Shown: one piece after another, positions 1 to 8,188 of the stretch | Position numbering within the stretch: position 1 is the first letter of the stretch | Layout: each line of letters begins with the position of its first letter | Origin: Paludibacteraceae bacterium | Lineage (GTDB): Bacteria > Bacteroidota > Bacteroidia > Bacteroidales > Paludibacteraceae | NCBI GenBank assembly: GCA_024400115.1 | Contig: JAKSNF010000003.1 | Location: 1-64,000 of the forward strand | Direction of reading: 5' to 3' | DNA: 64,000 bases | Position numbers and translations under genes: made by a program | The notes under the pieces: model-generated | Database searches by the model: none | Told to the model about the DNA's origin: nothing | What the model saw: the letters and a program-made list of their open reading frames with translations, nothing else

Positions 1-643
1 TTGGTGAGAACCACCGCGAGTATATGTATCAAAACATCCTCGGTTGCGATAGTGCTAAGTTCGTCTTAGATGTAGCCGTTTGGCCTGCTATGACGACCAC
101 CGAGCAAACGGATAGCCTCTGCGCTACCTACGGTTCCTTCACTTGGAGCCTCGGCAGTCGTGATAGTATCATCACAGACTTTGTGATTGGTGAGAACCAC
201 CGCGAGTATATGTATCAAAACATCCTCGGTTGCGATAGTGCTAAGTTCGTCTTAGATGTAGCCGTTTGGCCTGCTATGACGACCACCGAGCAAACGGATA
301 GCCTCTGCGCTACCTACGGTTCCTTCACTTGGAGCCTCGGCAGTCGTGATAGTATCATCACAGACTTTGTGATTGGTGAGAACCACCGCGAGTATATGTA
401 TCAAAACATCCTCGGTTGCGATAGTGCTAAGTTCGTCTTAGATGTAGCCGTTTGGCCTGCTATGACGACCACCGAGCAAACGGATAGCCTCTGCGCTACC
501 TACGGTTCCTTCACTTGGAGCCTCGGCAGTCGTGATAGTATCATCACAGACTTTGTGATTGGTGAGAACCACCGCGAGTATATGTATCAAAACATCCTCG
601 GTTGTGATAGTGCAAAGTTCGTCTTAGATGTAGCCGTTTGGCC
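1..643 (+). repeat. 186-bp tandem repeat, 3 full copies plus a partial fourth
   Basis: Copies occupy 1-186, 187-372 and 373-558; a partial copy runs 559 to about 643. The three full copies read identical by eye. The partial copy has a few substitutions (near 605-613) before it diverges. The unit is 62 codons, so copy-number change keeps the frame. The array probably continues upstream of the window. Confidence 0.95.
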
Positions 644-1562
644 CGCCGCAAAAGATGAACCTGTCAAGTACGACACTATCCTTGTGGATAATCTGCCGTA
701 TATATGGTCCACCTATACGGATAAGACGATTGCTTGCTACACCGCAGATACCTACCGCGATACCGCCTTCAATATCTTGGGTTGCGATAGTATCCGCTAC
801 ACACTTGAACTCGCTATCATCGCTCACGATACAGTAACGTTGCCCGTGGAGGCAGATCTGTGCCACGGAGAGACTTATACCTCTCGTTGGCAAGAGGTAA
901 CACCGCGCTTTGTAGGTGATACCACCTTCAGCGATACCGTTCCATCTATCATGATGAATCCGCTACTCATGCGTGACTCCGTTTATGCTTACACCATTCA
1001 CGTACAGTCGCGTTATGTAGATGAACTTCCCGCTCTCGTTAAGTACGATAGTTGGTTGTTGGTAGTTGATCGTAAGGGCATTGAGGATAAGGGCATCACC
1101 TTCACCGCAGACCAAGTACTCTGGTACCGCGTAGAGGATGAGGTAGATGAGTATCCGTTTGGCGAGAATAACGACACCCAAATAGGAACGGGCGATTACT
1201 ACACCATCGCAGAGAAGATGAGCGGTCAATACTACGCCCTCATTGATGTAGATGTAAGTTGGCTCGCTCCGTGCGCTACCATAGCTCGCACCGTCATCTT
1301 AGACTGTGACGCACCAAGCGGTTCCGGTCCGAAATTGGCACCGAATATCGTTCCTGTCGGTGGAGTGATGACCCTCTCTAACCTCAGTGAAGGTGAGTCA
1401 ACTATATCCATCTATACATCTGCCGGTCAACTGATTCGTAATGAAAAAGTGAACGGACTAACAGAATATTTGGTACATGCCGAAGGTGCCTCCGGTATTT
1501 ACCTGCTCCAAGTGAAGAGCGAAGGCAAACAAGATGTGTTCAAATATATCATAACCCACTAA
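1..1562 (+). CDS. T9SS-secreted repeat protein (5' end outside window)
   Basis: The frame is open from the first complete codon at base 3, so the true start lies upstream. The visible 520 or so residues begin with three identical 62-residue repeats and part of a fourth, then diverged versions of the same theme (recurring NILGCDS followed by a beta-strand-like stretch), suggesting an array of surface beta domains. The last 75 residues (from about GPKLAPNIV) form a typical type IX secretion sorting domain, with STISIYTSAGQLI and SGIYLLQVKS followed by a short tail. This predicts export across the outer membrane by the Bacteroidota T9SS, then release or anchoring at the surface. The repeat unit matches no family I can name; adhesin or matrix protein is a guess. 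The next gene starts 29 bases downstream and may be co-transcribed. Confidence 0.85.
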   Translation, partial: GENHREYMYQNILGCDSAKFVLDVAVWPAMTTTEQTDSLCATYGSFTWSLGSRDSIITDFVIGENHREYMYQNILGCDSAKFVLDVAVWPAMTTTEQTDSLCATYGSFTWSLGSRDSIITDFVIGENHREYMYQNILGCDSAKFVLDVAVWPAMTTTEQTDSLCATYGSFTWSLGSRDSIITDFVIGENHREYMYQNILGCDSAKFVLDVAVWPAAKDEPVKYDTILVDNLPYIWSTYTDKTIACYTADTYRDTAFNILGCDSIRYTLELAIIAHDTVTLPVEADLCHGETYTSRWQEVTPRFVGDTTFSDTVPSIMMNPLLMRDSVYAYTIHVQSRYVDELPALVKYDSWLLVVDRKGIEDKGITFTADQVLWYRVEDEVDEYPFGENNDTQIGTGDYYTIAEKMSGQYYALIDVDVSWLAPCATIARTVILDCDAPSGSGPKLAPNIVPVGGVMTLSNLSEGESTISIYTSAGQLIRNEKVNGLTEYLVHAEGASGIYLLQVKSEGKQDVFKYIITH

Positions 1563-1591
1563 TTGTGTAACCCATTAACAACGATAACGAA

Positions 1592-2896
1592 ATGAAAAAA
1601 GTTTTTAGTATTCTAAGTATGCTGACCCTTACCCTTTGGGCTACAGCACAAGATACACAAGTGTTAGGTAACACCGCAGAATCGAATCCTGCCATCCAAG
1701 AGGAGTTTAAGAATGCTCCTGCCGGTTATGTTTTCCACGAGGGTGACACAATCGCGCTGGATAGGAACTGCACCCAATACCTCACCGGAGAAAAACCCGC
1801 CGCGTGGGTGTTTGATGTACCGCACCTCATCGCACGAGTGGGTAGCAAACGCTTCCCGAATGGTATTCTGGTGGCAGGCATCATCTCGTGGGTGGGGCCT
1901 GAATATCTAATGATAAAGTCTCAACCTGTGGCAGAGCCGGCACCTGTGGCAAAACCGGAACCCGTAGCAGAACCCGAGCCTGTGGCAGAACCGGAACCCA
2001 TAGTAGAACCCGAGCCTCTTGCAGAACCGGAACCCATAGCAGAGCCCGAGCTTGTGGCAGAACCGGAGCCCGTAGCAGAGCCGGAACCGGAAGTCAAGCA
2101 CACCCAATTAGACCGCTTTACCATTGGCGTGCGTGCCGGTGGTGCATCGTTCTTGCAACAATCCATCAACGACGCCAAGAGCCAAATGGGTTTTGATGCT
2201 CTTCTCGACTTGCAATACGCTCACTATTGGGTAACGAAGAAAGACCACAAAATAGGTCTTTTGACCGGTGCTTCTGTCGGTTTTGCACAAGGCGGACTGA
2301 AAAAGTCTAATATTGAAGACCAATACACCCTCACCGATCCTGACGGCATGAGCACGCACTATACCGTAACAGCCGATAATATCAGCGAACTGAACCGCCA
2401 AATCCAAGTGGAAGTGCCACTGATGTTCTCGTTGGTATCCAAGCAAGGTATCTTCTTCAATTTCGGTCCGCGTTTTATGCTACCTGTTTATACGCCCAAC
2501 CGTACGGTGTTTGACAAACCGGTAGTGGATGCCTATCTCGAACCCATTAAAGTGCATGTCACAAACGAGAAAGTTACGGGTCTGGTGGATAATAACCAAC
2601 TGGACACCAAAGGTACCAGTGATAACCAATTCAAACTCAATATCGAACTTGGTGCAGAACTTGGTTATGAGTGGAGTCTGAAGAACGGTAACGCCTTAGG
2701 ATTAGGTGTTTATGCTGACTACAGCGTCTATAGCATGTTTAAGCATGAGGCACAAGACCTCAAGTACTTGCTGACCGTTACGCCCGCCGTTCCCTCTACC
2801 GTTACTACCTATGCTCCTACGGCAGCTTGGGTTAAGAAACAAGGCTTTGTGGATTTCGGTCTTAAACTGGCTTACCACTTCAATTGGTGGAAATAA
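1592..2896 (+). CDS. Outer-membrane beta-barrel protein with Glu-Pro repeat linker
   Basis: 434 residues. A signal peptide (about 1-19, cleavage after ATA or AQ) is followed by a small N-terminal domain (about 20-109), a proline/glutamate linker built from a six-residue EPEPVA-type unit (about 110-169), and a C-terminal region (about 170-434) with alternating aromatic strands ending in YHFNWWK, as expected for a barrel of the OMP_b-brl type. The linker could span periplasm or peptidoglycan; that is inference from composition. The gene follows the T9SS cargo gene by 29 bases and is followed by a strong terminator, so the two probably form one unit. No specific substrate can be assigned. Confidence 0.75.
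   Translation: MKKVFSILSMLTLTLWATAQDTQVLGNTAESNPAIQEEFKNAPAGYVFHEGDTIALDRNCTQYLTGEKPAAWVFDVPHLIARVGSKRFPNGILVAGIISWVGPEYLMIKSQPVAEPAPVAKPEPVAEPEPVAEPEPIVEPEPLAEPEPIAEPELVAEPEPVAEPEPEVKHTQLDRFTIGVRAGGASFLQQSINDAKSQMGFDALLDLQYAHYWVTKKDHKIGLLTGASVGFAQGGLKKSNIEDQYTLTDPDGMSTHYTVTADNISELNRQIQVEVPLMFSLVSKQGIFFNFGPRFMLPVYTPNRTVFDKPVVDAYLEPIKVHVTNEKVTGLVDNNQLDTKGTSDNQFKLNIELGAELGYEWSLKNGNALGLGVYADYSVYSMFKHEAQDLKYLLTVTPAVPSTVTTYAPTAAWVKKQGFVDFGLKLAYHFNWWK
1921..2097 (+). repeat. 18-bp (6-codon) Glu-Pro repeat inside the barrel gene
   Basis: About nine degenerate copies of an 18-base unit encoding EPEPVA-like hexapeptides. Third-position differences between copies show it is older than the 186-bp array in the preceding gene. 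Copy number can vary without a frameshift. Confidence 0.85.
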
Positions 2897-2925
2897 CCGA
2901 AAACAAAGGTACCAACCTCAATCCG

Positions 2926-2959
2926 TGCGCATTTGGTCTTTGCCAAGTGCGCATTTTTT
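2926..2959 (+). terminator. Intrinsic terminator after the barrel gene
   Basis: An 11-base stem (2926-2936 with 2943-2953, one U-G pair, built on TGCGCA arms) with a 6-base loop is followed by six T. It lies 30 bases after the stop codon and just before the next promoter. Confidence 0.85.
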
Positions 2960-2978
2960 GTGCAAAAGAGCAAATAAA

Positions 2979-3010
2979 TTTGCATATATCGAAAGAAAGT
3001 AGTACCTTTG
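2979..3010 (+). promoter_or_regulatory. Promoter of the Na+/Pi symporter gene
   Basis: TTTG at 2979-2982, a 20-base spacer, and TACCTTTG at 3003-3010 match the Bacteroidota primary-sigma consensus. The leader to the ATG at 3098 is about 80 bases and contains a 7-base repeat. Confidence 0.85.
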
Positions 3011-3045
3011 CAGCGAAATTGGTAAATCTCGCCTAAAGAGGCGGT

Positions 3046-3096
3046 AATCACCAATCACCAATCATAATTAGCCGAAACGGCTACCAATCACTAATC
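3046..3096 (+). repeat. 7-bp-period repeat in the symporter leader
   Basis: Degenerate AATCACC-type heptamers, interrupted by GCCGAAACGGC (a small palindrome), run up to the start codon of the symporter gene. This is one of many heptamer tracts in the window. Confidence 0.7.
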
Positions 3097-3097
3097 A

Positions 3098-4795
3098 ATG
3101 GACTCATTAACTATCTCCACCGCTATTTTAGCTCTTATTGCCGGTATCGGCATTTTCCTCATTGCGTGTCAGATGATGTCGTCTAACCTGGAATCAGCCA
3201 GTGGCGACCGTCTCAAACAACTCTTTGCCAAGACCGGTAAGAACCGTTTGGTTGGGGTAGGTATAGGTGCCCTCGGTACGGCTGCTATTCAGTCCTCCGG
3301 TGCCACAACGGTTATGGTTATTGGTTTCGTTAACGTGGGCATCATGTCCCTCGTACAGGCGGCAACTATCATCTATGGTGCAAATATAGGTACAACCATT
3401 ACGGCGCAGATTGTGGCATTAGGTCTGAGTAGCGGAAGCGGACTGAGCACAACGGCAATCTTTGCTGCTTTTGCAGGAATAGGCGCTTTTATCTCGGTCT
3501 TCTCCAAAAAGGATAAGGTCAAGACGATAGGAGGTATATTAGCCGGTTTTGGTATGCTCTTTGTCGGATTGAGCATGATGTCCGGTTCGATGGAGAACTT
3601 CGCTCAACTCGATTCCGTTAAACTATTCATCGCGCGCATAAGTAATCCTATATTATTAGTACTTATTGGTGCGGTCTTTACCGCCATCATTCAGTCCTCG
3701 TCCGTGATGACTTCCGTTGCTATCACGATGGCTGTGACAGGACTCATCTCGCTCAACCAAGGTATATACATCACTTTAGGTTCAAACATCGGTTCTTGTG
3801 TAGTAGCCATCATTGCCGGTATAACGAGCGGACTGAACGCTAAACGAACAGCTTTGATACACTTGTTCTTTAACTGCTTTGGTGTGATTGTGTTCATGGT
3901 GATAGCCTCTATTATGTACTTTGTGACCAAAGGTGGTTTGGACTTTGGCGTTATCTTTGAGCGTCTCTTCCCGAATGCGCCGCAGTTGCAAATGGCTATG
4001 TTCCACACCATCTTCAACGTCACGACCGTGGCTATTATCTTGCCCTTGACGGATTATCTCGTTCGCCTCGTCAGTCGTATTATCCCCGAGCCTTTGGTTA
4101 ACGAGTCGGAGAGTGCCAAACCGCACTTCTACTTTGTGGATGAGAAGATGCTCCGCACGCCCATCATTGCCGTACGACAAGTTAAGTTAGAGATTGAGCA
4201 TATGGCGCAAATGGCGATGCAGAACTACGACCGTTCCTTACATATGGTAACGGCTTTGGACTTTGAGGAAAAAGAGATATTCAAGCAAACAGAAGCCAAC
4301 CTCGATTTCCTCAATCACGAACTGGTGCAGTATATAGTGCGCCTCAATGCATTACGCGTCTCGGAAGCCGATCACCACTATTTGACCAACGCTATCCGAT
4401 CGGTGGGAGACTTGGAGCGAATAGGGGACTATGCCGAGAATATAACCGAATATGCAGATGTCTTAGTGGATGCCAAGGAGCGTTTCTCTAATGAAGCTAT
4501 AGCGGAGATTGAGCAAATGCGTGAACTGGTCTTCAATGTATATCAACTCACGATGAAGGCATATATGAATATCGACCGCGAGGCTTATTGGCAAGCGCAC
4601 GACTATGAGGATGAAGTGGATAAACTCAATGAACTGATGGAAACTAAGCACGTTGAGCGCATGACGGCAGGTAAGTGTTCGGCTATCGTAGGTGCGCAGT
4701 ATATCGAATTAGCCTCTAATTCCGAGCGTATATCGGACCACCTTATCAACGTAGGTAAGACCATTGACGGTCTCTATCCTCGTTCTGCACAATAG
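3098..4795 (+). CDS. Na+/phosphate cotransporter family protein with PhoU-like tail
   Basis: 565 residues. The membrane half (about 1-325) carries two inverted Na_Pi_cotrans repeats, each with the QSS signature (AIQSSGATT near residue 65 and AIIQSSSVMTS near 200). Residues about 350-560 form a helical PhoU-like cytoplasmic domain (DLERIGDYAENI and ASNSERISDHLINV resemble the metal-binding PhoU repeats). This is the NptA/YjbB type that imports phosphate with Na+, or in some bacteria exports it. It has its own promoter and terminator, so it is probably monocistronic. Direction of transport cannot be read from sequence. Confidence 0.92.
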   Translation: MDSLTISTAILALIAGIGIFLIACQMMSSNLESASGDRLKQLFAKTGKNRLVGVGIGALGTAAIQSSGATTVMVIGFVNVGIMSLVQAATIIYGANIGTTITAQIVALGLSSGSGLSTTAIFAAFAGIGAFISVFSKKDKVKTIGGILAGFGMLFVGLSMMSGSMENFAQLDSVKLFIARISNPILLVLIGAVFTAIIQSSSVMTSVAITMAVTGLISLNQGIYITLGSNIGSCVVAIIAGITSGLNAKRTALIHLFFNCFGVIVFMVIASIMYFVTKGGLDFGVIFERLFPNAPQLQMAMFHTIFNVTTVAIILPLTDYLVRLVSRIIPEPLVNESESAKPHFYFVDEKMLRTPIIAVRQVKLEIEHMAQMAMQNYDRSLHMVTALDFEEKEIFKQTEANLDFLNHELVQYIVRLNALRVSEADHHYLTNAIRSVGDLERIGDYAENITEYADVLVDAKERFSNEAIAEIEQMRELVFNVYQLTMKAYMNIDREAYWQAHDYEDEVDKLNELMETKHVERMTAGKCSAIVGAQYIELASNSERISDHLINVGKTIDGLYPRSAQ

Positions 4796-4839
4796 CTATC
4801 GACACCCCCTCGGTGAGAGAGTAAAAATGCGTCAAAATG

Positions 4840-4877
4840 GAGAAAAATGCGGTTAAAATGCATTTTTCTCTTTTTTT
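4840..4877 (+). terminator. Intrinsic terminator after the symporter gene
   Basis: A perfect 11-bp stem (4840-4850 with 4860-4870), a 9-base loop, then seven T. The T tract runs directly into the -33 box of the next promoter. Confidence 0.9.
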
Positions 4878-4878
4878 A

Positions 4879-4910
4879 TTTGCATAATTGAAAGATTTTT
4901 TGTATCTTTG
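4879..4910 (+). promoter_or_regulatory. Promoter upstream of the structured gyrA leader
   Basis: TTTG at 4879-4882, a 20-base spacer and TATCTTTG at 4903-4910. Transcription should begin near 4917, about 660 bases before the gyrA ATG. No other promoter of this form is seen before gyrA, so the transcript either is a separate RNA or gives gyrA an exceptionally long leader. Confidence 0.85.
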
Positions 4911-5007
4911 CAGCGTGTTTCGTAGAGACGAAAACAAAATGGAGAAATAACAGTGGGCAGAGTGTACTAAATCTCTCACAGAAAGCGCAGAAAGCACAGG
5001 AGCTGTA

Positions 5008-5496
5008 ATCTCTCACAGATTTCACAGATTACACGGATGGTGTTATAATTTATTATCTCTTTTTATTTTCTTATTGTCTGACCGAGTAAACTCTCTCATC
5101 CAATAATAAAAGTAAAAAGAAAAAGGATGACTCCGCTACGCTCCATCATCCGCACCGCACTGCCGTGCGTTGCCATAATAAATTATGCCAGGGAAATTAC
5201 ACAGATGTGGCAGTGGGAAAAAGCGTGCGGTCAAAGTTACGTACCACCTTTGGTGGAAAGGTTTATTAAGATTAGTGGCAGACGAAACTAATCTTTCCAT
5301 GGTGCCGCATCTGTGGAATAAAGCGCTGCATAATCTTATTATGGTGCGGGTAACCGCACGGACTGTGAGTAGCGAGCAGTCCCTATATAGACATTTATTT
5401 ATAGGATGGGAGTTTACTCACAATCCGAGAATAAATGGATATATAGAATAAGATATAAGGGGAGGTTCTGTGAAATCAGTGGAATCTGTGAGAGAT
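5008..5496 (+). ncRNA. Candidate structured RNA or MITE-like element upstream of gyrA
   Basis: No credible protein lies here, but the sequence is full of nested complementary segments. Outer stem: 5008-5021 with 5483-5496 (14 bp perfect), continued by 5021-5028 with 5467-5474. Closing stem: 5084-5092 with 5411-5419 plus 5097-5101 with 5404-5408. Inside: hairpins 5125-5151 and 5156-5169; a 13-bp stem 5200-5212/5303-5315 (one G-U) that encloses hairpins 5244-5256 and 5268-5295; then four abutting hairpins 5329-5343, 5344-5359 (GTAA loop), 5360-5382 and 5383-5404. A 12-bp pairing 5045-5056/5175-5186 crosses the closing stem, so it is an alternative fold or pseudoknot. The ends carry CACAGATTT-type 9-mers seen in repeat-flanked intergenic elements. 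I do not see tmRNA, RNase P or group I/II intron hallmarks. Confidence 0.55.
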
Positions 5497-5511
5497 GAGG
5501 AAGGGTAGAAG

Positions 5512-5559
5512 GGCAGCGAAGCGGTCTTACAACGAAGTGGTCTTACAACGAAGTGGTCA
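5512..5559 (+). repeat. 16-bp GCGGTCTT-family repeat before gyrA
   Basis: About three copies of a 16-base unit (GCGAAGCGGTCTTACA and variants) just upstream of the gyrA start. The same unit recurs inside cinA, lptC, the S9 peptidase gene and the V-ATPase subunit I gene. Confidence 0.8.
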
Positions 5560-5578
5560 AAACAAAACAATAATAATC

Positions 5579-8137
5579 ATGATTGAAGAAAATCAAGACA
5601 GAATCCTCCCTGTTAAAATTGAGGAAGAAATGAAGTCATCGTACATCGACTATTCGATGTCCGTCATCGTGAGTCGTGCGTTGCCTGACGTGCGCGACGG
5701 CTTTAAGCCCGTTCACCGTCGCGTGCTCTTTGGAATGAACGAGTTAGGTAACACCTCTGACAAACCGACAAAGAAAAGTGCTCGTATCGTCGGTGAGGTT
5801 ATGGGTAAATATCACCCTCATGGTGATAGTAGTATTTATGGTACGCTCGTGCGTATGGCGCAGCCGTGGGCGATGCGTTATTGCCTCGTTGATGGTCAAG
5901 GTAACTTCGGTTCGGTCGATGGTGACGGTGCTGCCGCTATGCGTTATACGGAGGCACGCCTGAGCAAGCTCGCAGAGGAAATGCTTCGCGATATTGAGAA
6001 GGATACGGTGGATATGAACCTTAACTTCGATGATACGCTCCGCGAACCCGCCGTTCTGCCTTGCCGTTTCCCGAACCTGCTTGTAAACGGAGCTACCGGT
6101 ATTGCCGTAGGTATGGCAACGAACATGCCAACCCATAACTTAGGTGAAGTGATTGACGGTTGCGTAGCTTACGTGAAGAACCAGATTGCTAAGCAGCAAA
6201 ACCCTGAGACAGAGGATATAACCGTAGCAGACCTCATGGAGTATATCAAAGCTCCTGATTTCCCTACGGGCGGTACTATCTACGGTTATCAAGGTGTGCG
6301 TGACGCTTACGAGACGGGTAAGGGTCGTGTCGTTATTCGTTCTAATGCCGATATTGAGGCAGAGGATAATGGACGCGAACATATCGTAATTACCGAACTG
6401 CCTTATGGCGTTGTTAAGTCCGACTTGGTGAAGGATATAGCCGAACTCGTAGCCGATAAGAAGATTGAGGGAATATCCGATATCTCCGACCAATCAAAAC
6501 GCGATATACGTATTATTATCGAGATTAAGCGTGACGCTAATGCGCAAGTCGTTCTCAATAAGTTATACAAATATACGGCTCTCCAATCGAGTTTCAGCGT
6601 GAACAGCATTGCCCTCGTGAAGGGTCGTCCGATGTTGCTGAACCTCAAAGACCTCATTGCTAACTTCATTGAGCATCGCATGGAGGTCGTTACGCGCCGT
6701 ACCCGTTATGAACTGCGTAAAGCACAAGAGCGTGCGCATATCTTAGAGGGCTTGATTATTGCTGTGGATAATATCGACGAGGTGGTTAAGATTATTCGCG
6801 CTTCCCGCACACCGCAAGATGCCCAAACGAACTTAGAGAAACGCTTTGATTTGGATAATCTCCAATCGAAGGCTATCGTAGATATGCGTTTGAGCCAACT
6901 CACAGGATTGAGAATAGACGAATTGAAAGCCGAATATGCTGAGATTGAGAAACTCATTGATCACCTCAATGAATTGTTAGCAAGCGATGTTCTGCGCTTT
7001 GAACTCATTAATGAAGAACTCATTGAGATTAAGGATAAGTACGCAGACGAGCGTCGTACGCAAATCGTTAAGATGGCAACGGAGTTCAATCCCGAAGATA
7101 TGTACGCTGATGACGATATGGTTATTACCATCTCGCACCTCGGTTATATCAAGCGCACGCCGCTGGCAGAGTTCCGTCAACAAGGTCGTGGTGGTATAGG
7201 CAGTAAGGCTTCGTCCAGTCGCGATGAGGACTTTATCGAATATGTACACCAAGCATCAATGCACTCGACTATGATGTTCTTCACCGAGCATGGACGTCTC
7301 TATTGGATTAAGGTCTATGATTTGCCGGAAGGCAATCGCCAATCGAAGGGTCGTGCTATTCAGAATATCATCAATCTGGACAAGGGTGACCGTGTTCGCA
7401 CGTTCATTAACGTGAAGGGCCTCAACGATGCCGAATATGTCAATAACCACTTCCTTATCTTCGCTACCAAGAATGGTTTGATGAAGAAGACAACGCTGGA
7501 GGCATATTCACGTCCGCGTGCTAATGGTATCAACGCTGTTGGTCTGCGTGAGGGTGACGAACTGATAGGCGTTACTTTAACGGATGGTCAGAGCGAGATG
7601 CTGATAGCTTCTTATAACGGTAAAGTAGTTCGCTTCAACGAAGCAGGCGTTCGTCCGATGGGTCGAAATGCAACGGGTGTGAAGGCTATTACGTTAGACG
7701 AAGACGGACAAGATCGTGCGATTGGCATGATTTGTGTAGAGAAGAATTCAGACAAGACTGTTCTCGTCATTTCCGACAAGGGCTTTGGTAAGCGTACCAA
7801 ACTGGATGAAGCCGATGAAAACGGTGAGATGGTTCCTGTTTACCGTATCACGAACCGTGGTGGTAAGGGCGTTAAGACCATGAACTTGACTGATAAGACA
7901 GGTCAACTCGTAGGTTTACACGCTGTTACTGATGAGGAAGACCTCATGCTCATCACTAAGTCCGGAACGGCTATCCGAATGGATATTTCCACTATCCGCG
8001 TGATGGGTCGTGCTACACAAGGTGTCAAACTCATTGAACTTCAAAAACGTAACGACACCCTTATGTTTGGGTGTATCGTTCCGAAGAATGAAGAGGATGA
8101 AGAGAGTGGAGAGTTGAGAGTTGAGAGTGTAGAGTAG
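5579..8137 (+). CDS. gyrA: DNA gyrase subunit A
   Basis: 852 residues from the ATG at 5579, where the conserved N-terminus begins ([19 protein letters not shown]). A longer frame from 5495 is rejected because its extra 28 residues are repeat-encoded. The catalytic tyrosine sits in [12 protein letters not shown] near residue 122, and the quinolone region is [10 protein letters not shown]. The C-terminal beta-pinwheel includes a GyrA box (QQGRGGIG), which separates it from ParC. The enzyme introduces negative supercoils with GyrB (not in window). The residue equivalent to E. coli Asp87 is Gly88 here. The last codons ([11 protein letters not shown]) are encoded by a 7-bp repeat that continues past the stop, so the tail is probably a recent repeat-derived extension. 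It is preceded by the long structured leader. Confidence 0.97.
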   Translation: MIEENQDRILPVKIEEEMKSSYIDYSMSVIVSRALPDVRDGFKPVHRRVLFGMNELGNTSDKPTKKSARIVGEVMGKYHPHGDSSIYGTLVRMAQPWAMRYCLVDGQGNFGSVDGDGAAAMRYTEARLSKLAEEMLRDIEKDTVDMNLNFDDTLREPAVLPCRFPNLLVNGATGIAVGMATNMPTHNLGEVIDGCVAYVKNQIAKQQNPETEDITVADLMEYIKAPDFPTGGTIYGYQGVRDAYETGKGRVVIRSNADIEAEDNGREHIVITELPYGVVKSDLVKDIAELVADKKIEGISDISDQSKRDIRIIIEIKRDANAQVVLNKLYKYTALQSSFSVNSIALVKGRPMLLNLKDLIANFIEHRMEVVTRRTRYELRKAQERAHILEGLIIAVDNIDEVVKIIRASRTPQDAQTNLEKRFDLDNLQSKAIVDMRLSQLTGLRIDELKAEYAEIEKLIDHLNELLASDVLRFELINEELIEIKDKYADERRTQIVKMATEFNPEDMYADDDMVITISHLGYIKRTPLAEFRQQGRGGIGSKASSSRDEDFIEYVHQASMHSTMMFFTEHGRLYWIKVYDLPEGNRQSKGRAIQNIINLDKGDRVRTFINVKGLNDAEYVNNHFLIFATKNGLMKKTTLEAYSRPRANGINAVGLREGDELIGVTLTDGQSEMLIASYNGKVVRFNEAGVRPMGRNATGVKAITLDEDGQDRAIGMICVEKNSDKTVLVISDKGFGKRTKLDEADENGEMVPVYRITNRGGKGVKTMNLTDKTGQLVGLHAVTDEEDLMLITKSGTAIRMDISTIRVMGRATQGVKLIELQKRNDTLMFGCIVPKNEEDEESGELRVESVE

Positions 8138-8180
8138 CCGTCTAGTTTATAAGTTTATAAGTTTAATAGTTTATAAGTTT
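8103..8180 (+). repeat. 7-bp-period repeat spanning the gyrA stop codon
   Basis: Heptamers of the GAGAGTT/GAGAGTG type encode the last residues of GyrA; after GCCGTCTAG the tract continues as TAAGTTTA-type units in the spacer. The GCCGTCTAG (AGACGGC) core also recurs near 10451, 20537 and 50184. Confidence 0.85.
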
Positions 8181-8188
8181 TTATTATT

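Noticed and set aside
5185..5451. An 88-codon frame in the gyrA-leader element
   Set aside because: It coincides with the hairpin arms and has no recognisable features; the segment is explained better by structure.
5495..5578. An upstream start for gyrA
   Set aside because: The 28 extra residues are encoded by the 16-bp repeat and end of the structured element; family homology begins at 5579.
4918..5578. tmRNA, RNase P RNA or group I/II intron as identity of the gyrA-leader element
   Set aside because: No tag-peptide frame with alanine-like tRNA ends, no P4 consensus, no domain V or P7 hallmark seen.
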